50,658 nt of DNA from Rhodospirillales bacterium (GCA_016215555.1 JACRJC010000036.1:1-50658), one strand, 5' to 3'. Counted from the stretch's first letter, positions 41,964 to 50,490 are shown. A program made the numbers and translations. The notes: generated from the letters alone by a model not told the origin.

Positions 41964-43955
41964 GCGGGTGAATTTCTGATAGAGATCGCGGTCGGCGGTG
42001 TTGACGCTCTTTTCCGGCGACCTGATGACGCTGGCGCGGATGAAGACCACCAGTTCGGTCACCGACACGCTGTCCGACTGCGCCTTGAACAGATTGCCGA
42101 ACAGGGGGATGTCGGAGGCGCCGGGGATGGCCTGAGTGTCCTTCTGCGCGCGTTCCTGCATCAGGCCGCCCATGATGATGGTGCGTCCGGTGGGAATGGT
42201 GACCACCGAATCCATTTCGCGCACCTCGACCACCGGCACCGCCGAGGTCACGTTGGTGCCCGCCGCCGCCGCCTGCAGATCGACCGCCGGATCGTTGACC
42301 CGCCTGGCGATCCGGGAAATGGTCGGGCGCAGGCCCAGCGAAATCTCGTCATTGTCCAGATTGACCGAAGGCTGCACCGTCATCACCAGGCCGATCGGCA
42401 CCGTGTTCATGGTGCTGGAATAAGTGGTCGAGCTGACGCCGTTGTTGGTGGTGGTCTGAATGTCGGTTTTGAAATAGACCTCGTTCTCGGCCACCTTCAG
42501 AACCGCCGTCTGGTTGTTCAGCACGGTCAGGCGCGGACTGGACAGCGTGCGCACTGTGCCATATTCCTTGACCAGCGACACCAGCGCATTGATGTCGGTG
42601 CTGAGATAACCCATCGTCAGCGCCCCCGTCGTCGCCTTCGTGAAACTGTCGAAGGCGGGCCCGATGGTCGGCAGGGTGGTGGTGGTGGTGCCGGTCGCGG
42701 AGGTGCTGGAAATGCCCAAGGGGGCCGCGAAATTATAGTTCTTGTCGAACATGGTGCGCCAGTTGATGCCGGTCTTGAAGGCGTCGGCCAGCGTCACTTC
42801 GACCACCTTGGCCTCGATCAGAACCTGGGTGCCGATGGCCGCCTTGACCTGTTCGAGATATTGCTTGACCAGCTTGTGCTGGCGCGAGGTGCCGAAGACG
42901 GTGACGATGCCCGCCTGCTTGTTCAGGCTGTAATAGCTGAGCGTCGTCGGCGGCGTATAGGCGGCTGCCGAACTGCTTGCCGCGGCACCTGCGTTGCCGC
43001 CCTGCCCGCCGGCGCCGCTGCCGGATGGGGCGCCGTCATTGGTCGCCTGATTGACGGCGTCGGTGGTCGCCTTGGCGATCTCGGCCGCCGCCGCCGCCGG
43101 ATTGGTGACGTTCTGCGGCCGCATCGACAGGGGATTGTTGACGCTGAAGCTGGCATTCTGGACCGTCGCCCCGCCGCTGGCGGCAGGCGCGCTGGTGGCG
43201 TTGGGATTGACCCGGCCCATCTGGCTTTGCAAAAGCGTCGGCTGGTTGCGCGGATCGGTGTTCTGCAAAAGCTGCTTGACGTTCTCGCCCACCTCTTTCC
43301 ACAGATCGGCCTCGGACGAGCCATCGACCGAGCTGGACGAGGAATTGCCGCTGCCGCCCGAACCGCCGCTGACGGCGGCGAAGACATTGGTGTTGGTTTC
43401 CACCTTGCTGGCCGACTTGCGGATCAGGTTGATGGCGTCGAGCCGGTAATTCTGCTGGAACATGGTATCGACTTCGACGCGAAGCACATTGTCCTTCAAG
43501 GTGTAGCGCAGGCCCGCCAGTTCGGACAGACGGTCGATGACCTGCGGGAAGGGGCGCTCGTGCGCCGAAAAGATGACGCCGCCGGTGACGTTGGGATCAA
43601 GCTCCAGATCGACGCTGGCCTTGCGCGTCAGTTCCAGCAGCACATCCTTGAGCGGGATGTTGTCGCTGACCTGGATCGAGACCAGGCGCGTCTCCAGCGA
43701 ATTGGGCGGCGAGGGCGCTGCCAGCACCGGCTGCAGATCGGGGATCTTGGGCGCTTCCTTGGGCTTGGCCGCCACCGGCGCGCGATCCTTCAATCCGTCG
43801 TAATCTTCCTTGGACAGGCCGGAGCCTCGGTCGTACTTCAATTCCTTGCTGTCGCAGCCGGGCAGGCACAGGGCGGCCAGCAGCGCCACGGCGGCGATTT
43901 TCCGCCCGCCCGTCCTGCTTTCCATCTTTTGTTTTCCCTTGTGCGCCGAAGCCAT
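41940..43955 (-). CDS. mshL: MshL, outer-membrane secretin lipoprotein
   Basis: A 671-residue secretin from ATG 43955 (alternative ATG 43925, 661 residues). A lipoprotein signal ends LLAALCLPGC. Then come a secretin/TonB short domain (SIQVSDNIPLKDVLLELTRK, LDPNVTGGVIFSAHERPF), a long Ser/Gly/Asn-rich loop of about 150 residues (about 190-340), an N1-like domain (ASIVTVFGTSRQHKLVKQYL equivalent) and the secretin channel with VLIEAKVVEV, TLSSPRLTVLNNQTAVLKV, VPIGLVMTVQPSV and PTGRTIIMGGLMQE, ending IPLFGNLF and a short tail. It forms the multimeric pore for the pilus. The gene order mshN-mshM-pilD-mshL is compact. Confidence 0.93.
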   Translation of the reverse strand: MASAHKGKQKMESRTGGRKIAAVALLAALCLPGCDSKELKYDRGSGLSKEDYDGLKDRAPVAAKPKEAPKIPDLQPVLAAPSPPNSLETRLVSIQVSDNIPLKDVLLELTRKASVDLELDPNVTGGVIFSAHERPFPQVIDRLSELAGLRYTLKDNVLRVEVDTMFQQNYRLDAINLIRKSASKVETNTNVFAAVSGGSGGSGNSSSSSVDGSSEADLWKEVGENVKQLLQNTDPRNQPTLLQSQMGRVNPNATSAPAASGGATVQNASFSVNNPLSMRPQNVTNPAAAAAEIAKATTDAVNQATNDGAPSGSGAGGQGGNAGAAASSSAAAYTPPTTLSYYSLNKQAGIVTVFGTSRQHKLVKQYLEQVKAAIGTQVLIEAKVVEVTLADAFKTGINWRTMFDKNYNFAAPLGISSTSATGTTTTTLPTIGPAFDSFTKATTGALTMGYLSTDINALVSLVKEYGTVRTLSSPRLTVLNNQTAVLKVAENEVYFKTDIQTTTNNGVSSTTYSSTMNTVPIGLVMTVQPSVNLDNDEISLGLRPTISRIARRVNDPAVDLQAAAAGTNVTSAVPVVEVREMDSVVTIPTGRTIIMGGLMQERAQKDTQAIPGASDIPLFGNLFKAQSDSVSVTELVVFIRASVIRSPEKSVNTADRDLYQKFTRDPRPLTF

Positions 43956-44023
43956 TTTTTCACGCCTCACTCTGGTATCTAACCATAGAGAGGCAGTTCC
44001 TAAGAATCGGTGAATGCGACGTC

Positions 44024-44761
44024 TTAGTAGAGAAAGGACAGGGTGAGAAACAAGGCGACGCACAGGGCGGGGCCGAAGGGAAAGACCGGCGTCTTGGCGA
44101 AAAAACGCCAAATCAGGCCGAAAACGACGCCGATCAGGCCCGCCGTCAGCAAGAAGGGCGGGAAATTCTCGACCCCCAGCCACAGCCCGGCCACAGCCAG
44201 GAATTTGACGTCGCCCAGCCCCAGCCCATGCCGGCCCTTCAAACGGCAATAGCCGAGTCGCAGGCCCAGCCCCAGGCCCAACCCCAGCAGCCCGCCCAGA
44301 ATCATGTCTTGCCAATCGGCTCCGGTCACATAGCGCCAGGGAAGCGCCAGCAGAGCGGCGCAAAGCTGCATGGGATCGGGCAGGATTCGTTGTTCGAGAT
44401 CGGCCACCGCCAGCACCGCCAGGGCGCCGCCCAGATAGGCCAGACAGATCGCCGCCCACAGATTGGGAGCGGTCGCCAGCGCCGACAGGAACAATCCCAT
44501 GACCGCCAGTTCGATCAACAGATAGCGGGGAGAAATCCTGGCCTGGCAATGACGGCAGCGTCCCTTGAAGAACAGCCAGGAAAAGACGGGAATGAGATCG
44601 AGGGCCTTAAGCGTCGCTTTGCAGGACGGGCAGCGCGAACGGTCGATCATCACCGGCTGGCGCCGGGGCAGGCGGTAGGAAAGGGCGCCGGCCAGACTGC
44701 CGGTCATCAGACCGAAGACGGCGAAGACGGCGTATAGAAAAATTTCCGCCCCACTCGGCAC
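44024..44761 (-). CDS. pilD: Prepilin peptidase (PilD/GspO family)
   Basis: A 245-residue polytopic aspartic protease and N-methyltransferase. GTG 44761, just after the mshM stop, is preferred; ATG 44794 would overlap mshM by 32 bases. The N-terminal YRLPRR and two CxxC pairs (CPSCKATLKALDLIPVFSW, GRCRHCQARISPRY) form the zinc/methyltransferase domain. Catalytic aspartates are in ADLEQRILPD and GLGLGDVKFLA. It would cleave the leaders of the prepilins encoded at 24939 and 38131, probably also 22454. Confidence 0.93.
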   Translation of the reverse strand: MPSGAEIFLYAVFAVFGLMTGSLAGALSYRLPRRQPVMIDRSRCPSCKATLKALDLIPVFSWLFFKGRCRHCQARISPRYLLIELAVMGLFLSALATAPNLWAAICLAYLGGALAVLAVADLEQRILPDPMQLCAALLALPWRYVTGADWQDMILGGLLGLGLGLGLRLGYCRLKGRHGLGLGDVKFLAVAGLWLGVENFPPFLLTAGLIGVVFGLIWRFFAKTPVFPFGPALCVALFLTLSFLY

Positions 44762-44762
44762 G

Positions 44763-45833
44763 TCAGCGGTCCAAAGGCGGCTCGCCGGCCTCATGGCCGG
44801 GCAGCGACGCCGTCTGCGTTACCGCTGGCGGAATCGATTGGGTGATCGCCAGCGGCGATTCGATGGTGCGACCGACGATGCGCCCCAGCATGGCCCGGCC
44901 ATCGATCCCGCCGATGGGCAGCAAGAACAGGGCGATGACGGCGGCCAGCGCCGCCTCGGCGGCCAGGGCGGCCCACAGCACGCGCCTGGTGGTGGTCTTG
45001 TCGAGCATGGCGACGGGGGCAAACAGCAGATCCTTGGAATCGGCGATGGCGTCCTCGACATGCGACCGCTCGACCCTGGGCGCCGTCTCGGCATAGGCGA
45101 CCAGCAGCGATTTCTCGCACAGGATATTAATAAGGCGGGGAATGCCGCGGCTGGATTTGGCGATCAATGCCCGCGCCCCTTTCGAGAACAGGTCGCGCCG
45201 GTTGCCTTTGCGCTTGCAGCGCGACAGGCGAAAGCGGATGTACAGATCGGATTCTTCCGTGGTCAGCCTGCGGGTATAGAAGCTGTGGACGATGCGCTGA
45301 TTGAGCTGGCGCAGCTCGTAGCGCTTCAAAAGCATGTCCAGTTCGGGCTGGCCGAACAGCACGATCTGCAGCAGCTTGTCCTGCTCGGTTTCCAAATTCG
45401 AGAGCAGGCGCAGCGACTCCAGTCCCTCAATGCCCAGCGCCTGGGCCTCATCGACCATCAGCACCGGCATATGGCCCTGGGCGTGCTTTTCCAGCAGGAA
45501 ATGGCGCAGCGCCTCGTAGGCGCTTTCGCGGGGGCCGGGCTGGACGCCGAACTCGGCGCAGACCGTATCGACCAGCCGCTCCTCGTCGCGCTCGGGAGCG
45601 TTGATATAGGCCATCGGCTGCTGGTGGACGGTGACATGCAGCAAGATGCGGCACAGCAGCGTCTTGCCGGTGCCGACGTCGCCCACCACCTTGATGACGC
45701 CCGCTTGCTGTTTCAGCGCATAGATTACCGCCTGCACGATGCCCGTATGGTCGGGCGTGTGCATGTACAGCTTGGGGTCGGGGGTCAGCGCGAAGGGCTT
45801 CCTGTTCAACCCGAAATGAGCCAGATAGGGCAT
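44763..45833 (-). CDS. mshM: MshM, ExeA-like AAA+ ATPase
   Basis: A 356-residue ATPase. Starts MPYLAHFGLNRKPFALTPDP, as typical of ExeA/MshM. Walker A GDVGTGKTLLCRIL, Walker B PVLMVDEAQAL, sensor region LLQIVLFGQPEL, arginine-rich LNQRIVHSFYTRRL, and SRGIPRLINILCEKSLL. A single membrane helix near 285-305 (VLWAALAAEAALAAVIALFLL) separates it from a short periplasmic tail. ExeA-type proteins bind peptidoglycan and help multimerise the secretin, here MshL. It follows mshN by 3 bases with GAGGTGAAAG before the ATG. Confidence 0.94.
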   Translation of the reverse strand: MPYLAHFGLNRKPFALTPDPKLYMHTPDHTGIVQAVIYALKQQAGVIKVVGDVGTGKTLLCRILLHVTVHQQPMAYINAPERDEERLVDTVCAEFGVQPGPRESAYEALRHFLLEKHAQGHMPVLMVDEAQALGIEGLESLRLLSNLETEQDKLLQIVLFGQPELDMLLKRYELRQLNQRIVHSFYTRRLTTEESDLYIRFRLSRCKRKGNRRDLFSKGARALIAKSSRGIPRLINILCEKSLLVAYAETAPRVERSHVEDAIADSKDLLFAPVAMLDKTTTRRVLWAALAAEAALAAVIALFLLPIGGIDGRAMLGRIVGRTIESPLAITQSIPPAVTQTASLPGHEAGEPPLDR

Positions 45834-45836
45834 CTT

Positions 45837-47744
45837 TCACCTCGTCCTTAGATAGTCGAGCCGTTCCTTGACCTGGCCGACGGGCATGGGCAGCGAAATG
45901 CTGGCCGAGCGCGAAGCCATGGTCAGGACGGTTTCATAGGAACCGGCCGCTTCGCCGGCCATGCCGGCGCGGTCTTGCATGACGGCAAGATTGAAGCGGT
46001 AGAGAATATTGTCGGGCGCCAGTTGAACGGCCAGTCCCTGATAGCGGATGGCGGTCTGCACATCGCCGGTCTGAGCCAGCAGCGAGGCCATCTGCGCCGG
46101 AATGGGGCTGTAGCCAGGATTGTCGCGCTGCAGATTCTCCAACTGTCGCAGCGCGTCCCTGGGATCCTCGGCGCCGTAGATGGCCATCAGGTTGGACAGC
46201 ACCTCGCGGTTGCCGGGGTTCAGGGCAAGGACTTGCTCATACAGCCCCCTGGCCTCGCCCAACTGTCCCAGCTTGTGCAGGGCGGCGGCGCGTCCGGTCA
46301 GAGCGGCCAGATTCTTGGGCTCGCGCTTCAGCACCTCGGCGTAAAGCAGCGAGGCGGCTTCGTAACGCCCGGCCAGCAGATGCGAATAGGCGGTTTCGGC
46401 ATCTTCGCGCGATTGCGAGGAACTGGAACGCACGCGCACCATCTCGATCTTCGACTCCTTGTCGGTCGCGGCCACGCTGGGCGTGCCCGTGGCCTTGCGC
46501 ACCTCGATCTGCGGCTGGGCGGGGCTTTGAGCCTTCCTTTGCTTGACCTCGGCCAATAGGCCGGGCAGATCGCTGGCCGCCTTGTCGGCGATGTCTTTTT
46601 CCTGAACCGTTTTGCGCTGGGCCTCGCTCAACACTTTGTCCAACGCCGCGTCGGCGGCGCTGGCCTGGGGCTTGGCGGGCTTGGCGATGGGTTCCGAAGG
46701 CGGCGCCATCTGAGCCGGTTCTGGCGCCGGCACTGGGGGGGCTGCCAGCGCGGGCTTTTCCTCGATCGCGGGAGCGGGCGGGCGCTCGGGCTCCACCACG
46801 TCCTTGGGCTGCTGCACGATGGGCCGGGACGGACGCGCGGGCGTGGCCGGGGGCTGGCGCACTTGCTCCTCACCCACCAGCGCCTCGAACAGAAGTTGGG
46901 CGTCCTCGCCCAGATAGTAGAGCGCGCCCAGCCCTCCGGCCAAAAGCGTGATCAAGGCCAGCAAGACCAGGCGGAAGGGGCGCGCGCCGGTCTTGGCTTC
47001 GCCTTGGCCGCTTAAGCGGATGCGACCGCCCAAAGCCCCCAGGCGCTTGAGCCCATCGAGATTGGGGAGCGAGAAGCGCGGCCCTGGCATTGGCGGCGCG
47101 GCGGGTCTGGGCGCGGCTGGTTGGGCGGGGCGCGGCTGGGCCTGGCCGCCAAGCGCGCCGCCGGGAAGACCGGGATAGGCGGGAGCGGGCATGACCGCCG
47201 GGAATGGCCGAGCGGCGGCGGCGGCGGCGGCGGCCAGGGCGCGCCACATGGCGGAATGACCGGCGGGCTTGGAAGCCAGAACCGCCGGCCTGGCGGCGGC
47301 GGCCAAGGCCCGCCACATGGCCGAATGACCGGCCGGCTTGGCGGCGGCGGTGGGACGGGCAAGTTTTGGCTCAAGCCGCGGCTTCGTCGAAGGCTGGGGA
47401 CCGTGCCCCGCCCGGCCCGCCGCCGCGCGGGCCAAAGCCTGGAATGGGTGGTCGAGATCGATCTCGGGTTCGAACTGAAAATTGGGTTCCAAGCGCGGCG
47501 TTGGACTATTGCCGGATCCCGGCATTGGGCTTTTGCCGGATCCCGGCGCTGGGCTTTTGCCGGATCCCGGCGCTGGGCTTTTGCCGGATCCCGGCGCTGG
47601 GCTTTTGCCGGATCCCGGCGCTGGGCTTTTGCCGGATCCCGGCGCTGGGCTTTTGTTTGGCCCCGGCTTCGCGGCGACAGCCGAAGGACGCCGGGCCTTA
47701 TTGGCCTCGGCCGCCTTTGCCAGCGCCTTGAAAAGAACACTCAT
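45837..47744 (-). CDS. mshN: MshN, TPR pilus-assembly protein with repeat-rich N-terminus
   Basis: A 635-residue protein starting MSVLFKALAKAAEANKA, the usual MshN-type opening. An intrinsically disordered region follows: six (K/N)SPAPGSG octapeptides, then HPFQALARAAAG and two copies of AGHSAMWRALAAAA. A membrane helix (FRLVLLALITLLAGGLGALYYL) lies near residue 270. The periplasmic part has a Pro-rich spacer, a coiled segment and C-terminal TPRs (GRYEAASLLYAEVLKREPKN, GQLGEARGLYEQVLALNPGN, GDVQTAIRYQGLAVQLAPDN). It is likely a partner of MshM/MshL. Confidence 0.9.
   Translation of the reverse strand: MSVLFKALAKAAEANKARRPSAVAAKPGPNKSPAPGSGKSPAPGSGKSPAPGSGKSPAPGSGKSPAPGSGKSPMPGSGNSPTPRLEPNFQFEPEIDLDHPFQALARAAAGRAGHGPQPSTKPRLEPKLARPTAAAKPAGHSAMWRALAAAARPAVLASKPAGHSAMWRALAAAAAAAARPFPAVMPAPAYPGLPGGALGGQAQPRPAQPAAPRPAAPPMPGPRFSLPNLDGLKRLGALGGRIRLSGQGEAKTGARPFRLVLLALITLLAGGLGALYYLGEDAQLLFEALVGEEQVRQPPATPARPSRPIVQQPKDVVEPERPPAPAIEEKPALAAPPVPAPEPAQMAPPSEPIAKPAKPQASAADAALDKVLSEAQRKTVQEKDIADKAASDLPGLLAEVKQRKAQSPAQPQIEVRKATGTPSVAATDKESKIEMVRVRSSSSQSREDAETAYSHLLAGRYEAASLLYAEVLKREPKNLAALTGRAAALHKLGQLGEARGLYEQVLALNPGNREVLSNLMAIYGAEDPRDALRQLENLQRDNPGYSPIPAQMASLLAQTGDVQTAIRYQGLAVQLAPDNILYRFNLAVMQDRAGMAGEAAGSYETVLTMASRSASISLPMPVGQVKERLDYLRTR
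47497..47655 (-). repeat. 24-bp tandem repeat array inside mshN
   Basis: Six full 24-bp units (GGCGCTGGGCTTTTGCCGGA plus TCCC on the plus strand) plus a 15-bp partial unit. Units 3-6 are identical and the first two have single substitutions or more. Each unit encodes one SPAPGSGK octapeptide. Confidence 0.95.
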
Positions 47745-48065
47745 AACCGAAAGCCCGATTCATGCATGTGTCGACGCTTCTGCCTATCATTTGCCCGGCT
47801 AAGATTTGGTTAATTCTTGAAACGCCTGGATTTACGGGCTTTTTCGTCTTTGCCAAGGGCAAATGGTTAACAACCGGCTTTGCAGGCTTTTCAAAGGCTT
47901 GATGCGCACTGCCCCGCAAGGGAGTGGGGTCGTCCGGCAAAGCAAAACCGACATCTTGTGTGATCAGGCAAATATTCACCCGGCTCGACGTCAGCCCTCG
48001 AGTCGTCCCGAGTCGCACCCCGTCTTAAGACAAACGCGATCCATTACTTGCCCTCTCCAAGTAAT

Positions 48066-48120
48066 AATTACGGTGACAGCATACCTAATTGACAGCGCGT
48101 TCCGGTGACAGCATACTTAA
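48066..48120 (+). repeat. REP pair upstream of the RAYT gene
   Basis: Two copies of the element seen at 38573-38684, here with C in place of T (GGTGACAGCATAC): AATTACGGTGACAGCATACC plus TAATT at 48066-48090 and CCGGTGACAGCATACTTAA at 48102-48120. They end 27 bases before the transposase start. Confidence 0.88.
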
Positions 48121-48146
48121 CTCCGCAACCGAGAAGGAACCCCCGC

Positions 48147-48821
48147 ATGACCCGCCTCGCCCGCATCGTCGCCCCCGGACTGCCCCACCATGTCACCCAG
48201 CGCGGCAACCGCCGGCAGCCCACCTTCTTCGGCGAGGAGGATTACCGCTTTTATCTCGACCTGTTGGCCGAGAGCGGCGCCCGCTTCGGCCTGTCGATCT
48301 GGGCCTATTGCCTGATGCCCAACCATCTGCATCTGATCGCCGTGCCCGAAACCGAATCCAGCCTGGCCCAGGCCTTGGGCGAGGCGCACCGGCGCTATAC
48401 CCGCAAGATCAACGCAAGCCAGGGCCTGACCGGCCATCTGTGGCAGGGACGCTTCGCTTCCTTCGTGATGGACGAAAGCCATCTGCTGGCCGCCGCCCGC
48501 TATATCGAACGCAATCCCGTGCGGGCAGGATTGGTTCAAGCCCCCGAAGACTGGGCCTTCAGCAGCGCCAGGGCCCATCTGAAGGGCGCGAACGATTCCC
48601 TGGCCCTGGTTGCCCCCCTGCTCGCCCTGGTGCCCGACTGGAAGAACTTCATCGCCGGCGACAGCCGGGAGATGAACGAGGAGACCGTCAAAATCCGCCG
48701 CCATATCTCGACCGGACGCCCGCTGGGCGACGGCGCCTTCGTCACAACATTGGAAAACCGCCTGGGACGCAGCCTGGCCAAGAAGAAACCGGGGCCGAAA
48801 AAGAAGCCGCCGACCGGCTGA
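48147..48821 (+). CDS. REP-associated tyrosine transposase (RAYT)
   Basis: A 224-residue Y1-type transposase from ATG 48147 with AAGGAA upstream. It opens MTRLARIVAPGLPHHVTQRGN; the HUH metal site is PNHLHLIAVPE (H60 and H62), and the catalytic tyrosine is Y119 in AARYIERNPVRAGLV. A helix with GHLWQGRFASFVMDE and a basic C-terminus (KKKPGPKKKPP) follow. Enzymes of this family cut single-stranded REP sequences; they are usually single-copy, non-mobile genes flanked by their own REPs, as here. No inverted copy was seen downstream. Confidence 0.92.
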   Translation: MTRLARIVAPGLPHHVTQRGNRRQPTFFGEEDYRFYLDLLAESGARFGLSIWAYCLMPNHLHLIAVPETESSLAQALGEAHRRYTRKINASQGLTGHLWQGRFASFVMDESHLLAAARYIERNPVRAGLVQAPEDWAFSSARAHLKGANDSLALVAPLLALVPDWKNFIAGDSREMNEETVKIRRHISTGRPLGDGAFVTTLENRLGRSLAKKKPGPKKKPPTG

Positions 48822-48904
48822 CGGAGACTGCTTTTCAATTCTTCACCGCGCTCTGCCGGATATCATGCGCCGGCTTTTCCCATCGACCAAAGCGAGGACG
48901 CATT

Positions 48905-49405
48905 ATGAGCACGCAAGACGATCTGAAGGAAGCCTTCGCCGGCGAAAGCCAGGCCAACCGCAAATATCTGGCTTACGGCGAGCAGGCGGCCCGCGACGGG
49001 ATGACGATGGTGGCCAAGCTGTTTCGCGCCGTCGCCGCCGCCGAAACCTTGCATGCGCATGCGCACCTGCGCGCCATGGACGGCGTCAAAAGCACGGCCG
49101 ACAATCTGCAAGACGCCATTGCCGGCGAAGAGCATGAATTCACCCACATGTATCCGCCCATGCTGGCCAGGGCCGTCGCCGAGGGCCACAAGCGGGCCGA
49201 GCGTTCGATGTTCCAGGCCCTGGAAGTCGAGAAGGTGCATTATGGCCTGTTCTTGCAAGCGCTGCAGGCGGTCAAGTCGGGCCAGGATATTCACAGCGCC
49301 GCCATACGGATTTGCCCCGTCTGCGGCCATACGGTCATCGGCGACGCGCCGGACGAATGCCCGGTCTGCAAGGTCAAGGGCGAGAAATATCTGGAAGTAG
49401 CTTGA
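48905..49405 (+). CDS. Rubrerythrin
   Basis: A 166-residue non-haem iron peroxidase. The N-terminal four-helix ferritin-like part has iron-ligand motifs EAFAGESQANRKY, AAAETLHAHAH, AGEEHEF and ALEVEKVHYGLF. The C-terminal rubredoxin-like knuckle is CPVCGHTVIGDAPDECPVC (two CxxC pairs). It reduces hydrogen peroxide with electrons from a rubredoxin or similar donor, useful to a diazotroph in low oxygen. ATG 48905 is used; no operon partner is evident. Confidence 0.94.
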   Translation: MSTQDDLKEAFAGESQANRKYLAYGEQAARDGMTMVAKLFRAVAAAETLHAHAHLRAMDGVKSTADNLQDAIAGEEHEFTHMYPPMLARAVAEGHKRAERSMFQALEVEKVHYGLFLQALQAVKSGQDIHSAAIRICPVCGHTVIGDAPDECPVCKVKGEKYLEVA

Positions 49406-49484
49406 GGCTGGCGGGATTGTTAAAGTGCCGTCAGTTGTTTCGCTTGCGATTCCACGAACAAGATGCAGAGACGGGTCAGGTCTT

Positions 49485-49817
49485 CTAATCAAAAATCGGA
49501 GTCAGCTTGGCCAGCACTTCATCCATGATGGCATCGGGAACCTTTTCCAGCTTGCGGGCTTTACGTGAAGGAAGATCGAGAGCGCACGGTTGATCGCAGC
49601 GCACGACGCCGGTGGTGCGCGTCCCCGCCCCTTCCAGCGAAACAGCAAAACCCGCCGTGCGGGCGAACTGGCCGCCGCTGGTGATCGGCAAGACCACGGG
49701 AACCTTGGTCACCTTGTTGAAAGCGGCAGGCGAGACGATAAGAACCGGGCGCGTTCCCTTCTGTTCGTGACCGGAAGTCGGGTCAATCGAGACGAGAAAA
49801 ATGTCGCCGCGCTCCAT
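49485..49817 (-). CDS. MazF/PemK-type endoribonuclease toxin
   Basis: A 110-residue toxin of the MazF/PemK fold. It opens MERGDIFLVSIDPTSGHEQKGTRPVLIVSP, and the VVLPITSGGQFARTAGFAVSL and VVRCDQPCALDL segments follow (the arginine of GTRPVLI and the serine/threonine in PITS are usual catalytic-area residues). Members cleave mRNA at short sites. Its ATG overlaps the antitoxin stop (TAATG). Confidence 0.92.
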   Translation of the reverse strand: MERGDIFLVSIDPTSGHEQKGTRPVLIVSPAAFNKVTKVPVVLPITSGGQFARTAGFAVSLEGAGTRTTGVVRCDQPCALDLPSRKARKLEKVPDAIMDEVLAKLTPIFD

Positions 49818-50074
49818 TACAACAACTCGCCGCCCATCGGCTTGGCTTCAAGCCATTCGCGCTCTTCCTGGCTGGGTCCGGCCTTGGCATCGCACTTGGC
49901 CAGCAACTCGTCCAGTGAATAGCGCTTGCGCGGTTTCGGCTCAACGATCAAACGTCCCTCATCGACACCGATTCCCACCGTTGAGCCGGGAGAGAGGTGC
50001 AGAAGGTCGAGAACGGCAGGCGGCACGGCCAGCATGACCGATCCGCCAACTTTGCGCAGAATTGTCGTGTGCAT
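49817..50074 (-). CDS. MazE/PemI-type AbrB-fold antitoxin
   Basis: An 85-residue protein with an N-terminal swapped-hairpin DNA-binding domain (LRKVGGSVMLAVPPAVLDLLHL, VGIGVDEGRLIVEP) and a C-terminal toxin-binding tail ending AKPMGGELL. It neutralises the toxin encoded directly downstream and probably represses the operon from the AT-rich upstream stretch (about 50075-50125). Confidence 0.92.
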   Translation of the reverse strand: MHTTILRKVGGSVMLAVPPAVLDLLHLSPGSTVGIGVDEGRLIVEPKPRKRYSLDELLAKCDAKAGPSQEEREWLEAKPMGGELL

Positions 50075-50127
50075 AGCTCACTCTCACAAAAGGCGTTATA
50101 TAAAAATATAACATCCTCAGCATCCCG

Positions 50128-50352
50128 TCAAGAGGGGCTACTTGTTATGCACCAGCAGGAAGGGGCCGGATGAACCCGCCTCGCGGACGAAATAGGTTTG
50201 GCTGCCGGATAGGCGCAAAACAGATTGTCCGGCGTTTCGATGCTGGTTTCAGTTTCGTTGGCTTTGGCCATGCGGGCAAAGGGCAGCGACAGCGCCAAGC
50301 CAGCCGCACCGGTCAACACTTGGCGGCGCGTGCAGCCTTCACTCTCCGTCAC
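50128..50352 (-). pseudogene. Frameshifted small Tat-signal protein
   Basis: The open frame from GTG 50352 encodes a twin-arginine signal peptide (TRRQVLTGAAGLALSLPFARMAKA), then about 15 residues to PDNLF, then 28 residues of poor character. Adding one T in the run at about 50210-50213 restores a frame reading LRLSGSQTYFVREAGSSGPF and LLVHNK before a stop, which looks like a natural C-terminus. This suggests a one-base deletion (or a sequencing error). Family-B repeat sequence (50347-50390) overlaps the start codon, so the 5' end may also be altered. The function is not recognised. Confidence 0.55.
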
Positions 50353-50390
50353 CCCCGGGCTTGACCCGGGGGTCCATGGATTGCCGGGAC
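50347..50390. repeat. Second family-B repeat
   Basis: CGTCACCCCCGGGCTTGACC plus CGGGGGTCCATGGATTGCCGGG, matching the core of the element in nifQ (16731-16775) with one substitution. Confidence 0.88.
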
Positions 50391-50490
50391 AAGCCCACTG
50401 CTGTCCGGTTTAAATTTGGCGATGTGAGAAATTCTCTTTAGAAACCGCGGTGCAAGACGGGCAGATAATTTTTTGGACTTGAAATACGCA

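Noticed and set aside
43956-44549. N-terminal extension of MshL through the prepilin peptidase region
   Set aside because: The frame is open further upstream, but the lipoprotein signal and ribosome-binding sites place the start at 43955 or 43925, and the extension overlaps the clear peptidase gene in another frame.
47497-47655. 24-bp array as CRISPR
   Set aside because: Units are directly abutting with no spacers and lie in frame within mshN.
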